NCBI GenBank assembly: GCA_034769895.1
Contig: CM068367.1
Location: 694,122,654 to 694,186,653, forward strand
Direction of reading: 5' to 3'
Source: Magicicada septendecula
Lineage: Eukaryota; Arthropoda; Insecta; Hemiptera; Cicadidae
Length of the DNA stretch: 64,000 nt
This document shows, piece by piece, positions 24,291 to 35,400 of the stretch; within the stretch, counting starts at the first letter, position 1, and every line of letters begins with the position of its first letter. The notes beneath the pieces were generated by a model that did no database searches, was not told the DNA's origin, and saw only the letters and a program-made list of their open reading frames with translations. The translations under genes and the position numbers were made by a program.

Positions 24291-25748
24291 ACGCAGAGAA
24301 CAGACGAAGCAAATGCTATTGATCCAATAGAACAAGAGTTTCTGTTTTGTGAGCATTATGAAACTGCAAATATTGAACAGCGTAATCTAATTTATCGTGT
24401 GATTCGTGAAGTTTTGCATCATGATACTGGATCTAATGTTTTTTGTTTAACCGCTCATGCAGGTTGTGGAAAAACATTCACACAAACAGCAATCATTCAC
24501 AAATTAAATTCGCTTAATCTTAGTTGCATTGCAACAGCGTTCAGTGGCATAGCTTCAACTCTATTACTTGGAGGTAGAACTTTACACAATGTGTTTAAAT
24601 TGCCTATACCCATTTTGGAAAATTCTGTAGCGAATATTACCGCAAATAGTAGCTATGGACGTTACATAAATTCATCATCATTGATAATTATTGATGAAAT
24701 TTCTATGTGCCCACTGCAAGTGTTGAAAATCATAGATAGATTATTGCAGGATCTATGCGATGAAAATGATAAACATAAACCATTTTGAGGGAAAACGATA
24801 CTTCTGTGCGGTGATTTTCGGCAAACCTTACCAGTTGTCCCACATGTATCACGTGCAACTTTAATTGAAAATTGTGTCACGAGTTGGCATAAATTTGTTT
24901 ATTTTCATAAAGTAACGTTTACTCAAAATATGAGAGCCTTACCAAGTGAAATAGAATTTGTCGAATTCTTGAAAAAAATTGGTAATGATGAAACCCCACA
25001 ATTCCCTCAGTTTGGTGAAAATATTATTGAAATACCTCAGCAATTAATAGGAGATGCAAATAATATTATTAATGAGGTGTATGGAAATATTTCCGAAAAC
25101 ATACTCTCAGATAACATATTGAAGTCAGTTATTTTAGCACCTAAAAATGATTATTGTACTTTTATTAATACTGATATACTTAATCGAATATCATAGCTAC
25201 GATAAAATAATTTGTGATGATGACAATGAAATTCAGTAGAGTTTTTGAATTCTTTGACTATTAGTGGTTTGCCACCACATAAGTTAGTATTGAAAGTTAA
25301 TTGCATCGTTTTACTGATCAGAAACTTAAATACAAAGGAAGCATTAGTCAATGGAACAAGAATGCGCATCAAGTGTATGCATCGTAATGCTATCGATTGC
25401 GAAGTTTTAACTGGAACCGCACGCAATAAGAGAATTTTGATTCCACGTATAAATTTAACATATTCCGGTACTGTTTTACCATTTAACTTTCAAAGAACTC
25501 AATTTCCAATTATACCTGCATTTGCGATGACAATAAATAAGTCTCAAGGACAAACATTCGAAAAAATTGGAATTTTATTGAGGCAGCCAGTTTTTACACA
25601 TGGTCAATTGTACGTCGCAGCAAGTAGAGTTCGATCATTCGATGGTTTGAAATTTTATATTTCCGAATATAATGGCCAAGGGCATTTAGCAAATGATGAA
25701 AGAGTTTTTACAAAAAACATCGTTTACACAGAAGTTCTGAATCATTAA
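24291..25748 (+). pseudogene. Helitron Pif1-like helicase domain
   Basis: Walker A, H-A-G-C-G-K-T, is intact at 24456-24476. The S-G-I-A-S-T-L-L block follows at about 24544-24567, then Walker B I-I-D-E-I-S-M near 24688-24708. A TGA at 24786-24788 replaces an expected Gly codon (GGA) between P-F and G-K-T, a one-base nonsense change. Then come L-L-C-G-D-F-R-Q-T-L-P-V and the N-M-R-A block. A short out-of-frame segment (25190-25230) interrupts the domain. The C-terminal motifs [13 protein letters not shown] and [11 protein letters not shown] are present at about 25525-25635. The frame ends TAA 25746-25748. No endonuclease domain follows, which fits a classical Helitron. Confidence 0.9.
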
Positions 25749-26538
25749 ATTCACTTTCAAACTATTTTAAGTTCAATGGACAACATTTATTTTTTTAACC
25801 GCCCGGTTTTTTTTATTTAATGAAAAATATATGAAAAAATACGAGGCACGTATTTTTTATTTCATTTTTTATTTTGTATTAATTTTTTATTTAAATTTTA
25901 TATAATTCGAAAAAGATAGGCAAAATAACTGTGTAGCCTTGGCGAAACCTGGTCAGTATGGCAATAAAAAAAACCCAAGGAAATGTCAAAAAACGCGTTA
26001 TTGCTTTTTAAATATGGCTTAGCCAAGCTAAACCTCATTTTTCCTATCTTTCATATTTTTCAAATAACTCGAAAATTAATGCATAGAAAAAAAATTAAAA
26101 AATTATATAAGCTTTGTAGCAGATAATCTTCAAACTGTTTTCGAATTTTGTACCTTACCAAAAATGAAATGTAATCCATTGGAATTGAAAACAATGTATC
26201 TTATACTTCTATGAATGTCAAGTCTCATTTTTATTAGCGTTTATTTGATTCAATAATAACAAGAAAAAATTAAAACTGACAATGAATTATATCAAAAAAT
26301 AAATACGAATACAAGCTGAATTGTGTTTTTTTTTCAACTGTTACTAACATTAAATTTTAAATTTCATAGGTATTGCAGGGAATTAAGGCAAACAACACAC
26401 GCTAATGACGTATTTGTACACGCTCGCAGCTGACGTAATAGAACAAAATTCAAAAAAATTATATGCAATGATTATAGAGGTATACTCTTTGACAAAAGAA
26501 CCTCAATAACGTTCAAACTTAAAAATTTAATGAATTAC

Positions 26539-26569
26539 GGTCGAATTTCGACCACTGGGCGACCACTAG
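26539..26569 (+). terminator. Helitron 3'-terminal hairpin and CTAG end
   Basis: GGTCGAA-T-TTCGACC (26539-26553) forms a perfect 7-bp stem. It is followed by 12 bp and CTAG at 26566-26569, the element end. In Helitrons this hairpin acts as the transposition terminator. Confidence 0.95.
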
Positions 26570-26662
26570 TTGTGATAATTAAGCTTGTGATTAGTGACTT
26601 AATTGCTGTTTTGTATTTTGTTTTCCGCTGTACCATACGACGATCAGTAGACCGTCGTAACA
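26570..26662 (+). repeat. Gypsy-type LTR, 3' part after Helitron
   Basis: Resumes at TTGTGATAATTAAGC and ends GACCGTCGTAACA at 26662. It matches the reverse complement of 50341-50432 and 58374-58470. Together with 20143-20568 it forms one LTR split by the Helitron. Confidence 0.9.
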
Positions 26663-28145
26663 ATATGTTGATACCAAAGACATATCGCAACTCTAAAAAC
26701 ACCATTAGAATAAGGACATTTAAACGCATATGCTGATGCAAAATTATTGTAGAAAAGTGCAATAATAAAGACGTCATACTAATTAAAGTTAATTACTACC
26801 ACAATTAGCTAATAATTAACGAGTATATGTAAATGACGAGTAAAAAATTACGAAGACTGTGCAACCACTCGCCTAAAGATCAAGAAGTTTACGTGATCAC
26901 GAAAACAGACTAAAAAGTGGTCAGTTAAAAAAAAGGACGTTACACACGAATTGACAGAGTTTAACATGTCAAAAATAATATTGGACATGTCAGTTTGCCG
27001 TCTACTATAAATACCTCCGACAATTTTGGACGAGGGTCAGACTCAAGGTATCTTCATATGAGGACACTACGTCCGTTTGCTAATCGACAGACTCAAGCAA
27101 ATTACACACGAGGTCACTATGTCCGTCTGCTGCTGATCGACTTGAACTCATCATCGTCATCACCATTATCTGCAATATACCACGATTGATGGAGTATCAT
27201 AAGATCATCATCATCAACCGTCTATAGAGTGCCGAGGGAGCATCAGCATCATCATCATCGTCATTGTTATCATTCAAAAGACACGCGCGCGCGCGCACGC
27301 GCGTACACACTTAACGGTATCTTCGACAATACGCAGGTGACAAATGAACAATGATAAATAATATTTTTTGTGATTAAACAAAAAACTCATAAAGAACAGA
27401 TAATGACTTAATAAAGTAATATAAAGACGTGAATGTAAATAGAGCAAATATTCAGAGTAAAAGATGGAATTGAAAAATGGTGTTGAAAAAATAATAATTT
27501 TGTTCTGTTAATTTAAAAATTGGGTGCAGCATTATAAATCATAATTATTATTAAAGTGAATAGTATTTTTATTAAAATATTAATAGCAACCATTCAATTT
27601 TTATTTGGTAAAGTTAATATTATTTTTATAGATGAGTTGCTATGAGTTTAAATTTTAATAATGATTCAAAGTCAGACACCCATGCAACATAAAAAAAAAT
27701 GTATATCGCATCATATACGTTTAGATATTTAAGACTATATGTTATTAATGTGTGTTGAATAGCAAAGATGTAGTATGTTTTCAGAGTTTTCAGAGTTTTC
27801 AAGCTTATAAAAGAGAATATTTTAAATTTTCTAGTATCCAATTTTAATAATCAATTAATTTTCTTTGCAATATTTAATAAGCCGCTGAATGATTCATATA
27901 TGTGTGAGTTTTAATTAATTATTTCATGTCATCAACGTCTTACTCCTTTATTTAAAAATAAGTTTATTGTGCAACCACATTACTTAACGCAACGAACACA
28001 CAAAAAATCCTACGACCTAGCCGATGTTTAACACTATATGGTTGTGTTGGGTACATGGACTGAAGTGTATTCATTTTATAATACTTGTAACTTTGTAATT
28101 TTACTTGTAAACTTGTATCATATTACATTTACATCTACCATAGAG
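26663..28145. other. Gene-free stretch with small repeats
   Basis: Two copies of an about 54-bp unit lie at 27039-27142 (CAGACTCAAG ... GTCCGT[TC]TGCT). A TATAAATACC box is at 27006-27015. ATC/TCA-rich DNA runs at about 27140-27270. A GCGCGCGC/CACGCG alternating tract at about 27285-27308 is Z-DNA-prone. No gene is recognised. The TATA box plus repeats may mark a non-coding LTR, but I see no ends. Confidence 0.4.
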
Positions 28146-28159
28146 AGACGGGAGAGAGG

Positions 28160-28195
<36 letters not shown>
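28146..28195. repeat. Imperfect (GA)n microsatellite
   Basis: About 50 bp of GA repeats with a few interruptions. Confidence 0.9.
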
Positions 28196-29032
28196 ATAAT
28201 TTAATATAATCTCTATAATATTATTAGTAATAATTTATTACTGCTTTATTATAAATGTTACAGGGTGATATTTTAAGTGCAGGATTATATTATGTCGCTA
28301 TTGATATACAGATACGTATGAATTATGTATCATCGAGAACAATGCAAACACTGTTCATGCGCGTAAGCTCGATTTCTCACAGATAAACGTTTTACTCAAC
28401 GTAAAGTAAATGGGATACATACACAGAAAATAAATTGGAGACAATTAATATGAACAAGTCAATAGAGTGAGTTACCACCGTTACCGTCTTCCCTCCGTCG
28501 ACTAATTTCAACAGAATTACTGGTAATGAACAAATACCAACGTATTTGTCATTAATGAAAACATTAACAAAAGCGGTAAATTCATCATAAGAGGTTGTCA
28601 GTTAGGAAAAAGCTTCAAAGGGTAACATATGAAGAAGCAAAAGCAGCTGAGGGCAAAGGGACACTCTAGACGAGAGCATTTCGCTGGATCATTTTCCAAA
28701 TGTCTGCGACACTACTGTCTACTGTAATTACTAGAGTGACTAAACTATGCAATTAACAAATAAACAAGTGGGGTACTTGCATAAGCGAGATATTGATATG
28801 CAGTGGGAACAGGTGAGTTTGCGGTAAACAATAATGTGTTCACCTCCTTCACGCGACCACAAGAAGAACAAGATAGAGAAGTAGATAGAGAGTAATGAAT
28901 CTGGTCTCATTTTTCAAAGACGTAGTTAGGATTAGTACCATATAGGCCATAATTATATAAAACAGTTAGGATCTGTGCAATTAGAATTTATTAAAAATAT
29001 TTTTGACAGTATTATATATTACAAATTGCAGC
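28196..29032. other. Gene-free stretch
   Basis: No gene or repeat recognised. Confidence 0.4.
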
Positions 29033-29187
29033 TCTTCTTCTTCTTCTTCTTCTTCTTCTTCTTCTTCTTCTTCTTCTTCTTCTTCTTCTTCTTCTTCTTC
29101 TTCTTCTTCTTCTTCTTCTTCTTCTTCTTCTTCTTCTTCTTCTTCTTCTTCTTCTTCTTCTTCTTCTTCTTCTTCTTCTTCTTCTTT
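29033..29187. repeat. (TTC)51 trinucleotide microsatellite
   Basis: An essentially pure array of about 155 bp. Long Ser, Phe or Glu frames over it are artefacts. Polypurine/polypyrimidine arrays of this kind can form triplex DNA. Confidence 0.97.
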
Positions 29188-29699
29188 ACAAATTACCAAT
29201 TACGCATCACTACATATCACAAACACCGGGACCGGCGGTTTTACCTATCTTGGTTAAACTGCGTGTTTGTTGTAAAGCGATTCATAATTATGAGGTGCAT
29301 GATATCATTTCCTCAATCATTTTATGTAAACGTCAATATCTTAACCATTTTCTTTTAAGGTCAAATTAGAAACTCGTGCTGTTATTTAATATGTTACTAT
29401 TTAACACTTTTGCCATTACGAGTTTGTGTGAGATAATGTTCATACTCTAAAACTAATGTAGAAAATAACCTCAGGTAGGCACATATTAGTTACGTCTAGG
29501 AGTCCAGCTTGGTGTCTTCCCCTTAAAATTTTATTTGCTTTATACAGCGGTTTTAAACTTCCTTTTAGAAGCATTTTCAAATCATACAAAAGATAACAGT
29601 GAACAAAAATAAAAGTTTATTATTTTCATACTACTTGTATACATTGTATATACATTTTTCGGATATTCAAACTAAGAACATAAAGTTCAATATCGGGGG
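29188..29699. other. Gene-free stretch
   Basis: No gene recognised. The third Helitron (minus strand) probably ends near 29690. Confidence 0.35.
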
Positions 29700-29716
29700 A
29701 CCGAGCTTTGCTGGGT
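29700..29716 (-). terminator. Probable 3'-terminal hairpin of the minus-strand Helitron
   Basis: ACCGAGC-TTT-GCTGGGT forms 6 of 7 pairs around a 3-base loop. On the minus strand it reads ACCCAGC-AAA-GCTCGGT followed by CCCCC, very like known Helitron 3' hairpins. A clear CTAG terminus is missing, so the exact end (about 29690) is unproven. It lies about 1.3 kb downstream of the helicase stop on the minus strand, or about 0.27 kb if the LTR insert is removed. Confidence 0.5.
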
Positions 29717-29718
29717 TT

Positions 29719-29720
<2 letters not shown>

Positions 29721-29768
<48 letters not shown>
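29721..29768. repeat. (TA)24 microsatellite
   Basis: A pure TA array that appears to be the target of the adjacent LTR insertion. Confidence 0.95.
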
Positions 29769-29772
<4 letters not shown>

Positions 29773-30836
29773 CGACAGTACATATAAGTGCTGTACTGAG
29801 CATTGAATATAAAAATTTAAATATACATAATAATTTGTAAAATAATTAATAATGTATTAGAAGTAAGCATGTCAGGGATTGCAAGCTTGGCTCAGACAAA
29901 AATGACAGGTGTTTCGACCTGAATCGACTTGTCCACACACTCACACACACACACAGATGTAACTGAGAGTGTGTACAATAGTATTTTGAATCTGGAGAGC
30001 GAGAGAGCTGACGACTTAGTTCCAGAGAGCGAGACGACGCTGGAGTCTAGAGGCGACTACGCTGGACAAGAGGAATGGTACTGGAGTCTAGAGCGGCTGC
30101 GCTGGACAAGAGGAACGTTACTGAAGTCTGGAAGCGACGCTGGACAAGAGTCAATTGCGATTGAGTATGATTGACAACAATAAGGTGATAAACAACTTAT
30201 TTATCTCTTAGTCGAACAATTAACTCAAAGACAATTAAAGACTTTCTTGTTTTACTTTAAAGTTAAGAGCCAATGTTTCTTGTAAATATAGAGTTGAAAT
30301 GGTAAATATTATTGAAGTAAGATTAACGTAAACAAGAGCTCAAATTAGTATTGAAATGAAAAGAATGGAAAGCGTTTAAGTAAAAATTAGAGTTTTATAA
30401 ATCAGTACTGAAAAAGAAAGATAAATTCAGTAGCTATTAATATTTTGAATTTCGTTACAATATCTAAAAAGATATTTAAGCATTGATATTTAGAAGCACA
30501 CTAATTTACTGAGTAGTCAGGAAATGATATTTTTAATAAAGTAATTATCAGAATAGAATATTTAGTCAGTAAGGATGTATACAGCGTAAGCCTTACGGCA
30601 TAGTAACAAAGCAATAATGAATGTTTTAAGTCGAATCAAGTGCCTTGCGCACAATTTCATTATTACTAAATAAATTTGAAATACCGTTACAAGTTACATA
30701 GAGTTATTATTACAGATACACCTAATATCCCCTTTAAACTGTGTCACATTAGTTGTTGCAGATAAGTTATCGCTACAAAGTGTGGGTCATCCCAATTTAG
30801 CAATACATAAAAATTTAGCAAAACTAATCTGTCGCA
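29769..30836. repeat. Candidate solo LTR, 1,068 bp
   Basis: Begins TGCGACAG and ends CTGTCGCA, a perfect 8-bp terminal inverted repeat with the TG...CA ends of LTRs. ATAT repeats flank both sides, so a target duplication is compatible but cannot be measured inside a TA array. The interior holds three imperfect copies of a roughly 45-bp unit (about 30030-30150, core 'CGCTGGACAAGAG'), which accounts for the short frame at 29929-30174. No gag or pol is present. It could instead be a non-coding inverted-repeat transposon. Confidence 0.6.
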
Positions 30837-31035
30837 ATATATATACACACAGATTTTTCTTATATTAAATTGTCTAAATTTATTTAAACATAAGCAGAAA
30901 CTATACGTATATTGTATAAACATTTAAAATAATAGCAATTGCATTATACATATATAAAAATATACAAGTAAATAGGATAATACAAAATACAGTATAATAC
31001 AAAAATAATACAAAATTATTGGAAAGTTATAGTAA

Positions 31036-32421
31036 AGTCTTCTAGTATTTCTAGTCTTCTAGTATTTAGTATTTCTTTCCATACAACATTTCGTGTATGG
31101 TGAGGATTATCTGGTGGCAAAAGAACTTTTAAGCTGCTTCATCTTTTCACTCTAGAAAGTGCTACGTACAACATTCCATGCATACAAACTGATATAAGTA
31201 AGTAAATACCAACAAATTCAAATGTTTATCCTTGAGCTTTGTGGATGGTCATAGAAAAGGAGGTCTTACGGGGAACTGATGCCATTGCATAGTACATCCA
31301 AATTGATTTTGGCTAGAATCTAATGTGATTCTTGGAATATGCACTTCTCAGCCTGCATTCTCTCCAGCTATAATCTTTGATTTAATAATATTGTTACACA
31401 ACTCAGTACCGTAACTATTAATCTTGTTCCTTCGGAGACATCCAAGTTTTGCAAGAGCATTATTATTGTATTTTATAAGTTTCAGTTCATGTGGTGGTAG
31501 ATCAGCCATTTCAACGGAATTCAGGAATTCATAAGTAAATTCGAGACCTCCTTCTGGTTGATCTTTGACAGAATCATAACTTTTGTAAACCTCGTACTCT
31601 CCAGGAAGCTTTTCAATAATTTCTGCATTAATTTTATTAACATCTTTATTTAATGGTGCTAGTATAGCCCTGTCCTTCGTATCTCCATATCTGTTATTAG
31701 GCAGACAGTCTCCGAATACTTCTTCAATAAGATTGCCGTTTGAAATAATATCCTCTGGTAGTTCAATCTCATCCATAGCATTTACTGGCAAATCTCCGTT
31801 GCCAACTTTTAATAAATATTCAACAAAGTCCCTTTGCTCTGGATCCACACGGATATTTTCTGTCAGTGAAAAGAATTTAAAATGACCCCAAAGACTGCTT
31901 TTTTTATCAAAAGATCTACCAACTCACTGCGGTTAGCATGAGGTTGAACGGGCAAACATTCCCGGAAATCTCCTTCAAAGACAACAATCTTTCCACCAAA
32001 GGGTATATTAGGATGTCCTATAAAACGAAGTAGTTGATCCATATTGTGTAATCCATATATGGGTGCTTCATCCATCAGGAAGACATTAATTTTGGCTAGC
32101 TCTTTTGCCTTAGAAGATCCAGGTTCAATATTTGAAATTGAATCAGAATTTAATGGCACCTACAACAAAAAATAAAATTTTATTAATTTATTATTTAAAT
32201 AAATAAAAAAAAATTTGATAGAATTCAGTAAAAATACAACCTTAAGTCAAAAAGTCTTGGGAGAAATTCGCCCATTAGGAAGAAGAATAGACGCTGTCCC
32301 AGTAAACGCCATCCACTTGACATTATACTTTCGTCCAGTTAATATGTAATACAGACACTTATAAACAAACGTTTTTCCGGTACCACCAGGACCATCAATA
32401 AAGTAACATCTGGGACCAGGC
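31036..32421 (-). pseudogene. Third Helitron: Pif1 helicase part
   Basis: Minus-strand continuation of the protein that begins at 37033-38470, after the hAT insert. Walker A, D-G-P-G-G-T-G-K-T, lies at 32393-32370. After T-G-T-A-S-I-L-L-P-N-G-R a TGA replaces an expected Gly codon. An 81-nt candidate intron follows, then V-P-L-N-S-D-S-I-S-N-I at 32159 down. Walker B-like M-D-E-A-P-I, then G-D-F-R-E-C-L-P-V, is followed by a frameshift near 31860. The frame 31848-31348 carries the middle of the domain (E-F-L-N-S-V...D-L-P-P-H-E-L). Past a stop at 31348 the motifs M-T-I-H-K-A-Q-G and L-Y-V-A-L-S-R-V continue to about 31036. It belongs to a different subfamily from the 20.6-kb copy (D-E-A-P versus D-E-I-S). 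Confidence 0.85.
32160..32240 (-). other. Candidate 81-nt spliceosomal intron in Helitron helicase
   Basis: On the minus strand the sequence reads CTTAAG|GTTGTA ... TTTTTTGTTGTAG|GTGCCA, AT-rich with a polypyrimidine end. Removing it joins L-K to V-P-L-N-S-D-S in phase 0, exactly where other Helitron helicases are continuous. An AT-rich insertion that mimics splice sites is the alternative. Confidence 0.6.
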
Positions 32422-35400
32422 CAGAGCCGGGTATAACGGTAAGCGGACTAAGCGGTCGCGTGGGGCCCCGGGATACCATAGGGCCCTGAATTTCGCAGCA
32501 TTCAATTTTGAAGTGAAAACTTCTTTAGGCGCGCCTGACACATTTTTTGCATGAGGGAAAAATTACAACTCGTTACGCTACCTATCGGTTCGAAAGCCGA
32601 TTATACCCGAACGTCGGCGAACCACTCCGGACTATTAGGCCTACTCATTGAGTTATTTATGTTTACGAAGATCCATTTCTTACTTTATAGATTTTATAGT
32701 CACTGTATATTTCAAATACAGTAAGTATAGTTTTTATTAATAGCTTAGTTAATTTCGTAGTTGGTACTTCTTCAAACAGCGAACGTTTTGGAATCAAAAT
32801 TGTACAGTTGTTGTCTCGATAAACTTATTTCGTTATAAATAGTAAAGTGAGTCCTTCGAAGCTTGTAACGAATTTTTATACTTAAAAATGTAAGTTATTA
32901 TAGGATGTTATAAATAATTTTAACAGAATTTAAGCCAAACCCATAATCGTTAGCAGCAGCTTAGTTAGGCTTTTTGGCGCCCACTAGTATTGTGACGTAA
33001 CCAAAAATCAATCTACATAACCAAGTCGCACGTTGATTGTCATACATAATAGAATTAGCTGTTCTATAAGTCCACATAGATAAAAAGTACGCTTGTAGTT
33101 TTTAGCAACTAGTATAAATTATTCGTACAGAATTTGCATATATTGGGAGTTGATTGTAAACCCTGAGTATATACCTATATTTGAAAAATAGATCTCGTTT
33201 TTGCTAACCTCTTAAGAATTGGACAGAGCCATATTTGTATATTTTGCAAGTTAGTAAAATGTACATTAGTTGGTATTTGTAAATATACTTAATAGTACAG
33301 GCTATATATACAAATATATTGCATTCACACTTTTTTATTCATTGTGCGTGTGCTATATAAATTTAAGTGAATGATATATTTTTCATAATGAATGTTGAAT
33401 TTGTTTGGTAAGGACAGACCCTTGCATTTGTTGTTCCGTGTAATATTCCAAATATAAACGTTAAGCTTTCTTTGTTGCCCTAAGGAAGTTATTTTTACAG
33501 TGTTTGTAGCTTGTTATACTTTTGTCAATGGCTTGTCGTTCTGCGTATAATTTACCGCCGTACGATGTCAATTTATTTACAAAACATTAAAACAAATTAT
33601 TTCTTTACAGTAAAAAATGAAGAGACTTGGGTGGGGCAGAAAAGCGAAAAAATTAAGAAAAATCTGGAAATTGTTGAGAGCCAAAGAAATGCATTGCATA
33701 AGTTTTTAACAGTAAATTCAGAGACACAGTTGCCATCAACATCTACTTCAGATAAATTGTCTGCGCTCGAAACTTCTTCTGAACCATACAGGCCTATAAG
33801 TGAAGAAGAGAAAAAAGAAGAACAAGTTGAGCATCAAGAGGTTGAAAATGCTACTGATAAAAGGAAGTGTGAAGACGCAGAAGATAGAGATAGTCCAGAC
33901 AAACTCTTGAATATAGACATCGAAGTAATAAATGATATAGCTTTATGGCCAATAATTTTTTCAGATGCTATTATTGACCATATTCTTAAACACAAACCAA
34001 AAAATATCGGGAATATAGAGAATTTGAAATCAGTGTATAAAGACAGAGATGAAGTTTATTACAGAGGACTTTCTTATGATCATTTTTACAGAAAGAAATC
34101 AAATGGAATTATGGAAAAGAGAACTTGGCTGATATTTTCAGAAACAAGCAAAAGTGTTTACTGCTACCCTTGCAAACTCTTTTCAAAATCAAAGTCTAAA
34201 TTAATAACTGGTTTGCAAAATTGGAGATCAATTACTGTTATTTTATCGGACCACGAAGTTTCAAAAGAACACATGTCAGCCATGTGTATTCTGTACAACA
34301 GATCAACCAAATTTAATAGCATTGATACTCAACTATTACAGGAAAAGGAAGAAGAAGAAGAATGTTACTGGAGAGATGTGTTGAAAAGAATTGTGTCAAC
34401 AATAAAATTATTGAGTCGCTTGGGATTAGGATTTAGGTGTCACGATGAAGGCAGAGATTCCAATAGGAAAGGAAATTATTTAACCTGCTTGGAATACCTA
34501 AGCGAATACGATGAGTTCTTAAAATTCCATCTACAAAAATATGCCAACCAAGGACGAGGAAATGTGAACTATTTATCTCACAATATTTGTGACGAATTTG
34601 TAGGCCTTATTGGCAATCAAGTAAGAGCTGAAATAATTGAAGAAATCAAATCTGCGACTTATTATAGTACAATTGTTGACTCCACTCCCGATATTTCTCA
34701 TGTCGACCAACTTACTTTTGTGATAAGATATGTTTCATCATCTGGTAATATAAAGGAAAGTTTTTTGGGATTCATACCCATCGATAAACACAACTCTTCA
34801 TACTTGGAACAAGAAGTTTTGGCAACTTTAACAAAATTAGGAGTGGATATTAAAAACTATCGAGGACAATCTTTTGATAATGCTTCAAATATGGCAGGAA
34901 AGTACTCAGGTTTGCAAAGACGCATTAAAGAACATAGTCCAAGTGCGGTTTTTATTCCGTGTGCTAACCATTCTTTAAATTTAATTGGAAATTTCGCTGC
35001 AGAAAGTTTTAACACTGCATTCAATATTTTATGTTTGTGCAGAAGTTATTCACATTTCTCTCTGCGTCAACTCATCGCTGGAAAATTTTAACGAGTAAAC
35101 TAGAAATGTGTAAAGATAAACAATCCGTCTCACTGAAAAGAGTTTCTGATACATTTGGTGAGCAAGAGCAGACGCTGTATTAGCTATAAAACTTGGATTC
35201 GCCCATTTAAAAGAGGCTTTAAATGAAATTTGTAATGCAGAAGAAGAAAAACAAGTTACGATAGTGGAGGCGACTTCACTTCTAAAGAAAATGGAGAAAT
35301 ATGAAACCGCTCTAATGACAGTGATTTGGAATGCTATTTTGCAAAAAATAAATGCTACTAGTAAATCACTGCAATCAGTAGAGTGCGAACTATTCAAAGG

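Larger units (their letters stand above)
20569..26569 (+). mobile_element. Near full-length classical Helitron, 6,001 bp
   Basis: Starts TCTATATATTAATACG, a standard Helitron 5' end beginning with TC. Ends with a 7-bp-stem hairpin (26539-26553), then 12 bp, then CTAG (26566-26569). It is inserted between A (20568) and T (26570), the canonical A^T target, with no target duplication. The paralogous LTR at 50341-50908 carries the uninterrupted sequence (GTTTAA joined to TTGTGATAATT), proving both ends. The coding region (21362-25748) encodes a zinc-finger-like N terminus, Rep and Pif1 helicase, with no endonuclease domain. Stops and frameshifts (TAG 21523, near 21718, TAA 22651, near 23398, TGA 24786, 25190-25230) mean it is no longer autonomous. 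Confidence 0.97.

Noticed and set aside
28975-29358. Open frames encoding poly-Phe, poly-Ser or poly-Glu
   Set aside because: They are translations of the (TTC)n array.
29929-30174. 81-codon frame with repeated acidic peptides
   Set aside because: It lies within the candidate LTR and follows its 45-bp internal repeats; no protein family.
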